From NCBI GenBank assembly GCA_015272515.1, contig JACYLN010000031.1, positions 1 through 61,186 of the forward strand: DNA of 61,186 bases. Reading direction: 5' to 3'. Origin of the DNA: Leptolyngbyaceae cyanobacterium C42_A2020_001. GTDB taxonomy: Bacteria; Cyanobacteriota; Cyanobacteriia; Leptolyngbyales; Leptolyngbyaceae. The notes under the pieces were generated by a model. The model saw only the letters and a program-made list of their open reading frames with translations, made no database searches and was not told where the DNA came from. A program made the position numbers and the translations under genes. Below, one piece after another: positions 35,596 to 45,390 of the stretch. The number at the start of each line of letters is the position of its first letter. Position 1 is the stretch's first letter.

Positions 35596-36648
35596 TTATT
35601 CCAAGCGTTCCCTTCGTAGAAAAGGAACATCTACCAGTGTGGCGGTTTGCTCACCAACCTGAACCTCTAAGCCTGCGCCGCCTGCTTTGGTGCGAACATA
35701 GCCCAACCCAAACAAGCCTGTCTCGCTGTTGGTCACGCTGGTTAACACGCCAATTTTTTCTTCTTTCAAGGTAATAGGGGTGCCGGGTGTTGCCTGTGCT
35801 GTTAACTGCATTCCCCAAATTTGCTGCTTTACGCCTTTGTAAGTATCGAGGCGAGCGATGGTTTCCTGCCCGATGTAGCAGCCTTTGTTGATGGAAATTG
35901 CTTGCCACAGACAAGCTTCTACAGCGTTGTAGTCGTCCGTGAGTTCGTGATCAGGACGGGGTCGCCCTTGCTGAACTCGTAGTTGCTCCCAAACACGATC
36001 GCCCATTGGTACTGCCCCACCTGCCAATAATGCGTCCCAAACATTTGCTGCCTTTTCTACATTCATCAAGAGCGTGTAGCCCTCGGTTACCAAGCCACTG
36101 CCTACGGCGACCCGAACTGGTTGCCCTGCTAGCATTACTACTTGATGACTGGCATAGGGGCGATCGCGTAGGGGTACAACCCCTAATGTTTCCAACAATG
36201 AGTGACTTTCTGGTCCAATCAGGTTGAACATCACGGTTTGCTTGGTAATATCCTGAAGTTTGACCTTGTCTCCAAAGAAAATATAGCGATCGAGCCATTT
36301 CATCAGATAGTCGCGTCGATTCGGTGAAACGACGACAATCACTGCATCTTCCAAGACATAAGCGGTTGCCAGATCAATTGTGCGAGCGGTAGATGTGACA
36401 AAGATTGTGTCGCAGCCCTCTCCGGGTTGGCGCGTGTTGAAGTCGTTGGTGCTCTGGTTATGCAGGAAGGTTTTGCGATCAGCATCGGTGAGTTGAAGCC
36501 GTCCCCAGTGGGAGCGATCGCATACAGCAACTCCGGTTTGGACTGCTTTCAGCGCGATCGCATCATTACCAAAACTGATTGGGATTGCCGCATTTTCCTC
36601 AAACACGGCACCTGCCTGTAATTGACTGTCTTGTAGCGGTTGAGTCAT
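35596..36648 (-). CDS. ygfZ: Folate-dependent Fe-S cluster protein YgfZ (GcvT-like)
   Basis: A 350-residue aminomethyltransferase-like protein. The YgfZ fingerprint KGCYIGQETIARLDTYKG is clear near residue 254 and the GcvT-type folate-binding N-terminal domain (DRSHWGRLQLTDADRKTFLHNQSTND) is intact. YgfZ uses tetrahydrofolate to support assembly or repair of certain Fe-S enzymes such as MiaB. The start at 36648 was taken (second of two adjacent Met codons). It converges on the [2Fe-2S] gene. Confidence 0.92.
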   Translation of the reverse strand: MTQPLQDSQLQAGAVFEENAAIPISFGNDAIALKAVQTGVAVCDRSHWGRLQLTDADRKTFLHNQSTNDFNTRQPGEGCDTIFVTSTARTIDLATAYVLEDAVIVVVSPNRRDYLMKWLDRYIFFGDKVKLQDITKQTVMFNLIGPESHSLLETLGVVPLRDRPYASHQVVMLAGQPVRVAVGSGLVTEGYTLLMNVEKAANVWDALLAGGAVPMGDRVWEQLRVQQGRPRPDHELTDDYNAVEACLWQAISINKGCYIGQETIARLDTYKGVKQQIWGMQLTAQATPGTPITLKEEKIGVLTSVTNSETGLFGLGYVRTKAGGAGLEVQVGEQTATLVDVPFLRRERLE

Positions 36649-36651
36649 CAC

Positions 36652-36983
36652 GGATTTGCAATTGCACTGTCTTACCAGGCTCTAGCTTATCGTGATTGGG
36701 TAGACCTCTCCCTCCCAACCTCCCTCTCCGACGCGGAAAGGGAGGAGCCACGAAAATCTTGAATTTGAAGTTCTTCTCCTTGAGAAGAGGGATTTAGGGA
36801 TAGGTCAAAATCAGCATTCATCGAAGTCACATTAGCTTCTCGTGATTGGGGCATGAACTTGGTTCTCATCCCCCCTGCCCCCAGCCTTAATAATTGATAG
36901 GCACTATAAGATAAGCGGGTAAGGGTGTTGTAAAGATGATTGCTCTCTTTTTTACATTTCCTAGATGAAATCAGGTGCTTGCT
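36652..36983. repeat. Gap with C/T-rich element flanked by 18-bp direct repeats
   Basis: TAGCTT-TCGTGATTGGG occurs at 36683-36700 and again at 36833-36850 with one mismatch. The 132 bases between hold CCTCCCAACCTCCCTCTCC, a matching GGGAGG tract and the small hairpin CTTCTC/GAGAAG. It looks like a dispersed gap repeat that is flanked by, or has duplicated, its target. The remaining bases to 36983 should carry the promoter of the haemagglutinin-like gene. Confidence 0.5.
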
Positions 36984-39900
36984 ATGCTGCGATCGCTCAC
37001 TCTACTCACGATTGCAACTCCCCTCCTCCTGAGCGGTTTGCTGGTGTCTCCGGCTTTGGGGCAAATTGCTGGCGATGGCAGTTTAGGTACGCAGGTCAAC
37101 GGTTCGCTGACAAACCCCTGTAATGGCGGCATTTGCTTCATTACCAATGGCTCTCCACGAGGCAGCAACCTGTTCCATAGCTTTCGCCAATTCTCGTTAC
37201 GTAATCCGGCTGACTTTGCCGCGTTTCTGACGGCTCCAACCATTCAAAACGTGATTGTGCGAGTTACTGGAACGGGAGATCCCTTCGTTTCTACGATTAA
37301 CGGCACCATCATTACCAGTAATCCCGCCAACTTTTTTCTGCTCAACCCCAACGGCATTGTATTCGGTCCGGGAGCCAGCTTGAATGTCGGTGGTTCGTTT
37401 CTGGCAACGACTGCCGATCGCTTGCTGTTTCAAAACGGGATTGAGTTTCGTACTACCGATTCGGCTCCCCTGCTGACGGTGAATGTTCCAATTGGGTTGG
37501 GCTTTACGGGAACACCAAAATCGATTCAAACGCGATCGTCCCTGCTGTCAACCGCTATCGACAATGACTTTAATAGTTTCACATTGGTCGGCGGCAACAT
37601 TCAGCTAGATAACACGCTGATTCAATCTCCCGGACAACGGGTTGAACTGGGCAGCGTTGGAGCACCTGGTACTGTGGGGCTAACTCTGCAAAACAATCGG
37701 TTGCAACTGGCGTTTCCTACTACGCTTGCCCGTGCAGATATTGCACTAACCAATAGCTCAAGTATTGATGTGCTAGCAACTGGCGGTGGTGAAATTGCCC
37801 TTACAGGGCGCAACATTACTATGAGCGGCAACAGCTCTTTGAATGCAGGTATTGCCTTTAGTTCCGACTTCACTCCACTGAGATCGGGCGATATAACACT
37901 GGATGCCACTGGCGCGATCGCAATTACGGGTGGTGGCGTGTTCAACCAAATTCTTCAGGCGTTTGGCGTGTCAGGCAATATCCAAATCAACGCCCGCTCG
38001 CTGACGTTGCAGCAGGGGGGGCAAATCAACACATCTAATGTCCTCGGCTTGGGCAAAGGCGGGAACATTACGATTCGCATTCAGGATGGGATTGTGGCGG
38101 ATGGGGTGAGTGAACGTGACCCCGCAACCGGACTCATCAACACATCGGGGATCGGAAGTGTGGTGTTTGGGTTAGGAGTCGGGGGAGACATCAATGTTTC
38201 CGCTGCTTCTCTGCGATTTACCAACACCGCCCAAATCAATACCTCGGTGGTGGGCATTGGTACGGCTGGCAATGTCACGATTCAGGCGCGAGATGGGATT
38301 TTCTTTGATGGCAATAATCGTACTCCAGCGATCGCTGGAGCAAATGCCTTTGCGGGAATTGGCAGTGTGGTGGTTGGGTCGGGGCAAGGCGGCAATATTC
38401 AAGTTTCAACTGGGTCGTTGAGCTTTGTGGGAGGTGCCCAAATCAATGCCTCGGCGGGGGGACTCGGCGGCATTGCCGGAAATGTCACGATTCAGGCACG
38501 CGATACCGTTTTGTTTGACGGCATTCGCACCAGCGAAGGAGCCGAGGGAGGTATCTTCAGTGCGCTGCAAGCCTTCTCTGGTCGAGGGGGTGATGTGCAG
38601 ATTGAGGCAACCCGATTAACCGTTGCCAATGGTGCTCAGGTCAACACCTCAACCAGAGGAATAGATGGAGACGGGGGAAACATTTTCATTCGGGTGGATA
38701 CGTTGAATGTGTTGAATGGAGGGTTACTGGGTAGCATTACAACCAGCAACGGCAAGGCTGGCGATGTCACGGTTCAAGCGCGGGGAACGGCGCTGTTTCG
38801 GGGAGCCGATACCGGAATTGTGACAACGAGTGGGAGTGATGGGCGGGGTGGAGACGTGAGCGTAACGGCGAACTCCCTGGTGCTTGGGGATGGAGCGATT
38901 CTTTTCAGTGGGGCGGCAGGTGCAGGTAACTCTGGCGCGATCGCAATTCAGGCTCAAAACAATGTTTTGGTTGAGACAGGCTCCAGCATTTTGACAACGA
39001 CGTTAGGAAACGGTCGGGGCGGAGATTTGTTGATTCAAGCCGATGCGTTCACCCTGAGAGATGCAGGCATGATCACTGGAACGCTAGGTTCTGGAGATTC
39101 GGGTAATCTTACTCTGCGTGTCAACGGGCAACTGGAGTTGGCGAATGGCACTATATCGAGCGGTAGTTTTTTCTTTCGAGACCTTTTGGTTGTGCTTCAG
39201 CGTACTGGAACGATTAATCAACTGAATCCGGTTGAGGTCAGCCAGGCGATCGAATTTATCAACACTCTGGGGCAAAACGCAGGCACTTCGGGAGACATTA
39301 ACATTGAGGCACGGTCAATTCGGCTCAATCGCGGCAGTTCCATTGCTGCCTCAGCCGTGTCTGGTAAGGGTGGAAATATTCAACTGAAAGCTCAAGAGTT
39401 ACTGCTGCTGCGGCGGAATTCAACCATCACGACGCAATCTGGAATCCTCTCTAACACGGCAACTGGGATCGGGTTTGGCGGCAGTGGCGGCAATATCACC
39501 ATTAACGCGCCGTTTGTGGTGGCCGCTCCCCTGGAAAACTCGGACATCATTGCCAATGCTTTTGGTGGCGCAGGGGGACGGCTCACGATTAACGCTCAAG
39601 GCATCTACTGGCTCACGCCACGATCGCGGGCTGATTTAGAGCGATTACTGCGAACGCGGAATCCTTTTGAACTAGATCCGCAACGATTACCAACGAATGA
39701 CATTACCTCGTTTTCCCAATCCAACCCCGCGATCGCCGATCAGGTATTTATCAACACGCCTGATGTAGATCCCAGTCGAGGGCTACAGCAACTTCCCTCA
39801 TCTTTGATCGATCCCGCTCAACAGGTTGCCCAAACCTGTAATTCTAGAAACACGCAACGGGCTGGTTCTTTCACCTTAACTGGACGGGGTGGCTTACCTA

Positions 39901-40184
39901 GCAGCCCAACAGAGCCACTATCCGATGAGATGGGCCTGGCTGAATGGGTGGCAATCTCAGGCCGCACTGAGCCAACAGCCCAGACTGAACAACCTACCCA
40001 GAACGTGAATGTATCCAAACGCCAGCAGAATAGGGTGAAGACTGAGCCAGTGTCACTTGCCAATCGCTCCATTGTTGAGGCGAATGGTTGGATTCTAGAC
40101 AGCCAAGGAAATGTGACCTTGATAGCAGCAAACCCAACGGCTAGCCCTGCAACTCCCGGTCTTCTCCCTGTCACTTGTAACTAA
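36984..40184 (+). CDS. Filamentous haemagglutinin N-terminal domain protein (TpsA-like, secreted)
   Basis: A 1066-residue exported protein. A signal peptide (MLRSLTLLTIATPLLLSG to about LGQ) leads into the TPS/FhaB secretion domain (about 30-165) with NPANFFLLNPNGIVFGPGAS and GGSFLATTADRL. Then come many beta-helix coils with the pattern GGNIxIxA/GNVTIQARD (about 200-880), and a C-terminal region with QVAQTCNSRN and a low-complexity linker. It should leave the cell by a TpsB outer-membrane partner, which is not in the window. The ATG at 36984 was chosen over a GTG three codons earlier. Likely roles are adhesion or aggregation. Confidence 0.88.
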   Translation: MLRSLTLLTIATPLLLSGLLVSPALGQIAGDGSLGTQVNGSLTNPCNGGICFITNGSPRGSNLFHSFRQFSLRNPADFAAFLTAPTIQNVIVRVTGTGDPFVSTINGTIITSNPANFFLLNPNGIVFGPGASLNVGGSFLATTADRLLFQNGIEFRTTDSAPLLTVNVPIGLGFTGTPKSIQTRSSLLSTAIDNDFNSFTLVGGNIQLDNTLIQSPGQRVELGSVGAPGTVGLTLQNNRLQLAFPTTLARADIALTNSSSIDVLATGGGEIALTGRNITMSGNSSLNAGIAFSSDFTPLRSGDITLDATGAIAITGGGVFNQILQAFGVSGNIQINARSLTLQQGGQINTSNVLGLGKGGNITIRIQDGIVADGVSERDPATGLINTSGIGSVVFGLGVGGDINVSAASLRFTNTAQINTSVVGIGTAGNVTIQARDGIFFDGNNRTPAIAGANAFAGIGSVVVGSGQGGNIQVSTGSLSFVGGAQINASAGGLGGIAGNVTIQARDTVLFDGIRTSEGAEGGIFSALQAFSGRGGDVQIEATRLTVANGAQVNTSTRGIDGDGGNIFIRVDTLNVLNGGLLGSITTSNGKAGDVTVQARGTALFRGADTGIVTTSGSDGRGGDVSVTANSLVLGDGAILFSGAAGAGNSGAIAIQAQNNVLVETGSSILTTTLGNGRGGDLLIQADAFTLRDAGMITGTLGSGDSGNLTLRVNGQLELANGTISSGSFFFRDLLVVLQRTGTINQLNPVEVSQAIEFINTLGQNAGTSGDINIEARSIRLNRGSSIAASAVSGKGGNIQLKAQELLLLRRNSTITTQSGILSNTATGIGFGGSGGNITINAPFVVAAPLENSDIIANAFGGAGGRLTINAQGIYWLTPRSRADLERLLRTRNPFELDPQRLPTNDITSFSQSNPAIADQVFINTPDVDPSRGLQQLPSSLIDPAQQVAQTCNSRNTQRAGSFTLTGRGGLPSSPTEPLSDEMGLAEWVAISGRTEPTAQTEQPTQNVNVSKRQQNRVKTEPVSLANRSIVEANGWILDSQGNVTLIAANPTASPATPGLLPVTCN

Positions 40185-40195
40185 ACGGGAGTATT

Positions 40196-40741
40196 TCAGG
40201 CAGGTAGGTTTGTGAAAATTTGATCAACCAGGCTTTTCGTTTTATCGTCTAGGCGATTCCAGTCAACTTCGCCCGTTTCATCAAACAAGGTTCTGTCTAC
40301 TTCTACGCTTTGGCTTGGCGGTTGACCAAATCCTCGGTTCCTGGAAGTTCCCGACTCTGCGTCATAATCCCGAAAGCAGATGCGATAGCATAGTTCCCAC
40401 AAATCCACACGCACCTGTTGAGAATTCTGGGTTAGACACAGTTGATAGCCAGGGTAAGGCGAAGGCAATGTTGCCAATGTGCGCTCAATTTCATCAACCT
40501 CAGTGGATGGATTGGAATCTGTAGAAGCATTTGAGGCTTGTTCTAAGTCACTCCGAAGCTGTAAGACTTTTGCCTTTGTGGCATCATCGATGCCTTCTGC
40601 CCATACCAGCACGTCTTCGTATTGTCCCTTCCATGTGGACTGTTCAAGCTGCTTCCCAATGTTTGCCACTAATCGGATGAAGGCAGGCTGCATCAGTGCT
40701 TCGGCTTGTCGCCATACAGTCATATCTTGAAACTTTGGCAT
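40196..40741 (-). CDS. Conserved hypothetical protein, helical
   Basis: A 181-residue soluble protein I do not recognise. The N-terminal 110 residues are mainly helical (MTVWRQAEALMQPAFIRLVANI, KVLQLRSDLEQAS) with an acidic, Ser/Thr-rich linker. A more ordered part includes YQLCLTQNSQQVRVDLWEL and YRICFRDYDAESG. The C-terminus ends in a helix (LDDKTKSLVDQIFTNL). It converges on the haemagglutinin-like gene with 11 bases between stops. No function is assigned. Confidence 0.6.
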   Translation of the reverse strand: MPKFQDMTVWRQAEALMQPAFIRLVANIGKQLEQSTWKGQYEDVLVWAEGIDDATKAKVLQLRSDLEQASNASTDSNPSTEVDEIERTLATLPSPYPGYQLCLTQNSQQVRVDLWELCYRICFRDYDAESGTSRNRGFGQPPSQSVEVDRTLFDETGEVDWNRLDDKTKSLVDQIFTNLPA

Positions 40742-41301
40742 CCCTGCTGCCTCTAGTACGTCTTGCGAATTCAGTTTTCAGATTATCGAGGCTGGAAATT
40801 ATACGAGTGATTGCTCAAGGTTTTGTAACAAACACGAAAAATGTAAAGGAATATAAAGCGATCGCTCTCCAATAATCTATGGGCTGAATCCTTTGGTATA
40901 TATAGATCTGGGTCAATGAATAGTAATTTTCCTGGGAAAACCAACAAAAGTTTCTATTACAAGACAGTTATATTCCTCGCGAATTAGTTCAATTATCTTT
41001 ACAAATTGGGGTAACCTAGTCGTAGGTAATAATTCTCATTCGATTTACCACCTGACGTTGGCTTAGTCTGTCGATGGCATATTCAGGGTTTACAAAATGT
41101 CGCTCTCGTTTTGCAAACGTTTTGCAGAGCCAATCAGCGACTACCCCGACTAGCTCAGTTACCAATTTCAAGCGCGTCTGGCATTGCCAGTCCTCCACTT
41201 GGGTAAGTGGGCTTCTCTGCGGATTAAGCGCCGGTTGTAGTGAAGTTTTATTAAGCAGCCTCAACGCCAATATCCCACGATCCCTTGTGTAGCTTCTTAA
41301 A
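40742..41301. promoter_or_regulatory. Long upstream region of ndhD
   Basis: The 560-base gap is AT-rich in its first half, with a TATATATAG run near 40900, and should hold the ndhD promoter and that of the convergent-side hypothetical gene. A minus-strand frame across 41016-41432 overlaps the start of ndhD and has no ribosome site or recognisable domain; it is treated as chance. No riboswitch or tRNA was found. Confidence 0.4.
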
Positions 41302-42933
41302 ATGAGTACGCAATTCCCCTGGTTAACGACTGTCACTTTGCTGCCCCTGGTAGCATCTCTCCTGATTCCCGTACTGCCCGACAAACAGGGAAAGACAGTA
41401 CGCTGGTACGCTCTCACGGTTGGTCTGCCCAATTTTGCTTTGATGATTTACGTCTTCTGGCAAAACTACGACTTTTCCAGCCCTGACTTTCAAATGAATG
41501 AGTCCTTCAGTTGGATTCCTCAACTTGGCTTGAATTGGTCTCTGGCAGTGGATGGTCTTTCCATGCCGCTGGTTGTGCTTTCTGGTCTCGTAACAACGCT
41601 TTCGATTCTGGCATCGTGGAAGGTTACGAAAAAACCGCGATTGTTCTATTTCTTGATACTGGTGCTCTACAGCGCTCAAATCGGCGTGTTCTGTGCTCAA
41701 GATCTCCTGCTATTTTTCTTCATGTGGGAACTGGAACTGGTTCCGGTCTACGTTCTAATCTCCGTTTGGGGTGGTCCCAAGCGCTTGTACGCCGCAACGA
41801 AGTTTATCCTTTACACCGCGATCGGTTCTATCTTCATTCTGGTTGCTGCTCTGGCGATGGCATTTTACGGCGATAATGTGACCTTTGATATGCGTGAACT
41901 GGCACTCAAAGATTACTCGCTGACATTTGAACTGCTAATGTATGCAGCTCTTTTGATTGCCTACGGTGTCAAGCTTCCGATTTTCCCACTACATACCTGG
42001 CTCCCTGACGCTCATGGTGAAGCATCGGCTCCAGTGTCGATGATTTTAGCGGGTGTTTTGCTAAAGATGGGCGGTTACGCATTGATCCGCATGAATGTGG
42101 AAATGTTGCCTGATGCCAACTTTTACTTCGCACCCATGCTTGCAGTATTAGGGGTAGTCAATATTGTATATGGTGCTCTGGTTTCGTTTGCCCAGCGCAA
42201 TCTCAAGCGACGCTTGGCTTATTCCTCCATTTCTCACATGGGGTTTGTTTTGCTAGGAGTTGCCTCTTACACAGAGGTAGGTTTCAGCGGTGCAGTTCTG
42301 CAAATGGTTTCTCACGGACTGATTGCGGCAGCTCTCTTCTTCTTGGCGGGTGTTACCTACGATCGCACCCATACCCTGGCAATGGATAAAATGGGTGGTC
42401 TGGCAAAGTCGATGCCAGTGGTGTTCGCCCTGTTTACCGCTGGTTCAATGGCATCATTGGCCCTGCCTGGAATGAGTGGGTTTGCTAGTGAAATTATGGT
42501 CTTCCTGGGCATGACCTCTAGCGATTCTTACACCTCAACTTTCAAAGTAGTCACGGTGCTGCTATCGGCGATTGGGGTAATTTTGACTCCGATCTATCTT
42601 CTTTCGATGCTACGTGAAGTGTTTTATGGCAAGCAAAACCCAGCCTTGGCGGAGGAGCTAGCTGAAGAATATGGTCAGACAGGTGATTTTTGGGATGCTA
42701 AACCTCGCGAAGTGTTTATCACAGCCTGTCTGTTGATTCCAGTAATCGGCGTAGGTTTGTATCCCAAACTGCTGACTCAAACCTACGATGTTAAAACGGT
42801 ACAGGTTGCAACTCGCGCCCGCACAGTTGTTTCAACGATCGCTCAGCAACCTCTGCAATCATTACCGCAGGTCTCTGTTGCTCCTCAACTTCCCAGAGCC
42901 TCCGCAAGTGAACTACTGGGTATTGTCAAATAG
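41302..42933 (+). CDS. ndhD: NAD(P)H-quinone oxidoreductase subunit 4 (NdhD)
   Basis: A 543-residue antiporter-like membrane subunit of the photosynthetic NDH-1 complex in the thylakoid membrane, which moves protons in respiration and cyclic electron flow. About 14 hydrophobic helices are present. [20 protein letters not shown], the glutamate of [13 protein letters not shown], the lysine-bearing [20 protein letters not shown] and the loop [17 protein letters not shown] are typical of NdhD1 (respiratory/cyclic type) rather than the CO2-uptake NdhD3/4. NdhF1 is often next door in cyanobacteria but not here. It is closed by a strong terminator. Confidence 0.95.
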   Translation: MSTQFPWLTTVTLLPLVASLLIPVLPDKQGKTVRWYALTVGLPNFALMIYVFWQNYDFSSPDFQMNESFSWIPQLGLNWSLAVDGLSMPLVVLSGLVTTLSILASWKVTKKPRLFYFLILVLYSAQIGVFCAQDLLLFFFMWELELVPVYVLISVWGGPKRLYAATKFILYTAIGSIFILVAALAMAFYGDNVTFDMRELALKDYSLTFELLMYAALLIAYGVKLPIFPLHTWLPDAHGEASAPVSMILAGVLLKMGGYALIRMNVEMLPDANFYFAPMLAVLGVVNIVYGALVSFAQRNLKRRLAYSSISHMGFVLLGVASYTEVGFSGAVLQMVSHGLIAAALFFLAGVTYDRTHTLAMDKMGGLAKSMPVVFALFTAGSMASLALPGMSGFASEIMVFLGMTSSDSYTSTFKVVTVLLSAIGVILTPIYLLSMLREVFYGKQNPALAEELAEEYGQTGDFWDAKPREVFITACLLIPVIGVGLYPKLLTQTYDVKTVQVATRARTVVSTIAQQPLQSLPQVSVAPQLPRASASELLGIVK

Positions 42934-42960
42934 GGTGTAATTTTCCTACGGTTACTTCAG

Positions 42961-42991
42961 AAAAGCCCGGATGCAATTCGGGCTTTTTTTT
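42961..42991 (+). terminator. Rho-independent terminator of ndhD
   Basis: AAAAGCCCG (42961-42969) pairs exactly with CGGGCTTTT (42979-42987) over a nine-base loop. The T run from 42984 to 42991 completes a textbook terminator 28 bases after the ndhD stop. Confidence 0.92.
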
Positions 42992-43143
42992 AGGACTGGT
43001 CATAAACAAATATCGAACTTATTTAATGCTCTAAAAACTGCCGTCACACAAGATGGAAAAGGGGGAGGCAATCAGTCCTAGAAGGCAAATTTGCAAGGTC
43101 AGCACTTCTAAAAGCAATCTGATTGGTTGGCAGTTGGAATTCA

Positions 43144-43344
43144 TTATTCAACAACTTTGAGCAGTCCTAAACGGAGGCGATCGAATAAGCGGTTAACCAT
43201 CGCTCGTTGTTGAGTGGTGAGATTGTGGGGACTCAATAAAAGCTGTTGGTCAGCACGAGTGATTTGGCGAGACGATAGAATGCGGTCAACAACTTGTTCA
43301 AAAGATTGTTCAAAAGACAGCGGACGGGGGGCTTGAGTCAACAT
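43144..43344 (-). CDS. Small conserved hypothetical protein (66 residues)
   Basis: A 66-residue soluble protein beginning MLTQAPRPLSFEQSFEQVVD. It is rich in helix-forming residues throughout (ILSSRQITRADQQLLLSPHN, TTQQRAMVNRLFDRLRLGLL) and looks like a small helical bundle. Short cyanobacterial proteins of this shape are widespread but uncharacterised. The ATG at 43344 was preferred over one eight codons upstream, as the extra residues look unstructured. No function is proposed. Confidence 0.6.
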   Translation of the reverse strand: MLTQAPRPLSFEQSFEQVVDRILSSRQITRADQQLLLSPHNLTTQQRAMVNRLFDRLRLGLLKVVE

Positions 43345-43888
43345 AGGTAGTGCAGGGCAACTCGACACCTTTAGTATCCTGCTCTTACCTTAAATACCTC
43401 GTGATTGAACAGCTCGAAGAAAGTGATTTTTCTTGCCAACTCGTGTGATTTCGATCACCCCAGCAATCTTTATCATTTCCTAGCGAATTCGAGTTTTTCC
43501 TTATCAAGATTTTACTCAGACCCTTTGTGAAACCGATTAGGTTAAATACAGATGCAAATGGTGTTGTTCGTCCGGAGATTCTTGCCAAATCGCAGTAAAT
43601 CTACGATAGGTAGAATTCCTTCACCGGACTTTGTCTTTTGCATCCACGGTTGTGGTCCTCAAAGGATGTAGTGAGACCTAACTCCGCTCTACCTCATTGA
43701 CGCAGGGTGCTTCCGCGTTGCGCGAAATTTCTAACTTCTTTAGAGTTTCGCAGCACCGCCAAAGAAATTGCTCATTCGATAGAAATTTTGCTTCCCAACA
43801 AGGGCTCTCGTTTTCACGCGAACGATGAGCGAGTTGGGCAAATTTTGGGGTTTGAAATGCACACTGCCAAATCAGCTAGGAGAATCCA
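43345..43888. other. Gap before the invertase gene
   Basis: Some 540 bases without a supported gene. A minus-strand frame at 43385-43588 has no ribosome site and odd composition. The gap must contain the invertase promoter and the promoter of the 66-residue gene. No hairpin terminator, tRNA or repeat was recognised. Confidence 0.4.
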
Positions 43889-45307
43889 TTGAATATTCAT
43901 GCAACAAGCCATCTGATTCAAGAGGCATGGGAGCTGTTAGAGAAATCGATTGTGTATTTTCAAGGTCGCCCTGTAGGAACGGTGGCTGCCCGCGACCCTT
44001 ATGTGGAGGCGCTGAATTATGATCAGTGTTTCATGCGCGATTTTGTGCCTTGTGCGTTGTTGTTTTTGATGAATGGGCAACACGAAATTGTTCGCAATTT
44101 TTTGATTGAGACTTTGGCGTTACAAAGTAGCGATAAGCAAATGGACTGCTTCAATGCGGGGCAGGGATTGATGCCAGCTAGTTTTAAGGTGGAGACGCGA
44201 GACACATTTGACCAGTACTTGGTGGCAGATTTTGGGGAACACGCGATCGGTCGGGTTACGCCCGTTGATTCTTGTCTGTGGTGGCTGATCTTGTTGAGAG
44301 CGTATGTGCAAGCAACGGGAGATTTTGATTTAGCGCATCGGTATGAATTTCAGCATGGGATCGTTCTCATTCTGAAACTGTGTTTGGCGGATCGGTTTGA
44401 TATGTATCCTACGATGTTGGTGCCGGACGGGGCGTTTATGATCGATCGCCGCCTGGGAGTATCTGGACATCCGCTGGAAATTCAGGCGTTGTTTTATGCA
44501 GCGCTAAGATCGGCGCGGGAACTTTTGGCACCGAATCGACGGGGAGAAATTTTTCGGCAAATTGTCAATCAACGGTTGAGTGTTTTGAGTTTTCACATTC
44601 GGGAGTATTACTGGATTGATCTGAAACGGTTGAACAATATTTATCGCTATCGAGGGGAAGAGTTTGGTGAAGCTGCGATTAACAAGTTCAATATTTATCC
44701 TGATTCAATTCCCGATTGGTTAACAGAATGGATTCCAGAGACGGGCGGCTATTTGGCAGGCAATCTGGGTCCAGCGCAGATGGATTTTCGGTTTTTCACG
44801 TTGGGTAATTTGATTGCGGTGTTTTCATCATTGGCGAGCGATCGCGAGTCTCAGTCCATCATGCATTTGGTGGATCAGCGCTGGCAGGATTTGATCGGCT
44901 ATATGCCGATGAAAATTTGCTTTCCAGCAGTAGAAGATTTGGAATGGAAAATTCTTACCGGATGTGATCCCAAAAATGTGCCCTGGTCTTACCACAATGG
45001 TGGTAATTGGCCCGTTTTGCTGTGGGCGTTTGCGGCAGCGGCGCAAAAAACGGGGCGTACTGATCTGGCTTGGCGAGCGATCGAATTAGCAGAGCGGCGC
45101 TTGGGTGAAGACGAGTGGGCAGAATATTACGATGGCAGAAACGGCAGATTAGTTGGCAAAGCCTGTCGCAAGTTCCAAACCTGGACGATCGCGGGTTACC
45201 TGCTTGCCCGTCAACTGTTAGAGCATCCTGAACATCTCAAACTGCTGAGTTTTGATGATGATCCGGAGATTTTGGAGTGGGTTTGTCAGATTCAGGAAAT
45301 GTACTAA
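43889..45307 (+). CDS. Neutral/alkaline invertase (GH100)
   Basis: A 472-residue cytosolic enzyme of glycoside hydrolase family 100, which splits sucrose into glucose and fructose and so links the sucrose pool to central carbon use. [20 protein letters not shown] near residue 35 and the [31 protein letters not shown] and [17 protein letters not shown] motifs are the family's catalytic core. It starts at a TTG at 43889, supported by an AGGAGA ribosome site five bases upstream and by the N-terminal homology. It converges on the TetR gene over a possible two-way terminator. Confidence 0.93.
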   Translation: MNIHATSHLIQEAWELLEKSIVYFQGRPVGTVAARDPYVEALNYDQCFMRDFVPCALLFLMNGQHEIVRNFLIETLALQSSDKQMDCFNAGQGLMPASFKVETRDTFDQYLVADFGEHAIGRVTPVDSCLWWLILLRAYVQATGDFDLAHRYEFQHGIVLILKLCLADRFDMYPTMLVPDGAFMIDRRLGVSGHPLEIQALFYAALRSARELLAPNRRGEIFRQIVNQRLSVLSFHIREYYWIDLKRLNNIYRYRGEEFGEAAINKFNIYPDSIPDWLTEWIPETGGYLAGNLGPAQMDFRFFTLGNLIAVFSSLASDRESQSIMHLVDQRWQDLIGYMPMKICFPAVEDLEWKILTGCDPKNVPWSYHNGGNWPVLLWAFAAAAQKTGRTDLAWRAIELAERRLGEDEWAEYYDGRNGRLVGKACRKFQTWTIAGYLLARQLLEHPEHLKLLSFDDDPEILEWVCQIQEMY

Positions 45308-45314
45308 ACCTTGT

Positions 45315-45373
45315 CCACGTCTAAATTCATAGTTTTTTCTTAAAAGAATTTCTGGTTTTCGAGTTGGACGTGG
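45315..45373. terminator. Possible bidirectional terminator between invertase and TetR genes
   Basis: CCACGTC (45315-45321) and GACGTGG (45367-45373) are inverted repeats, with TTTTTTCTT and AAAAGAA between them that could fold further. It lies between two stop codons, so it may serve both transcripts. The loop is long, so strength is uncertain. Confidence 0.5.
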
Positions 45374-45390
45374 TTTAGTCTATCGTCGAG

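Noticed and set aside
37900-39600. Tandem DNA repeats in the haemagglutinin-like gene as a CRISPR or mobile element
   Set aside because: They are imperfect codon-level repeats of beta-helix coils and follow the reading frame.
41016-41432. A 138-codon minus-strand frame upstream of and overlapping ndhD
   Set aside because: It overlaps the ndhD start, lacks a ribosome site and shows no domain; its first third mirrors the ndhD coding strand. Treated as chance.
43385-43588. A 67-codon minus-strand frame before the invertase gene
   Set aside because: Odd composition (Ser/Asn-rich with no fold), no ribosome site and overlap with the expected promoter region.
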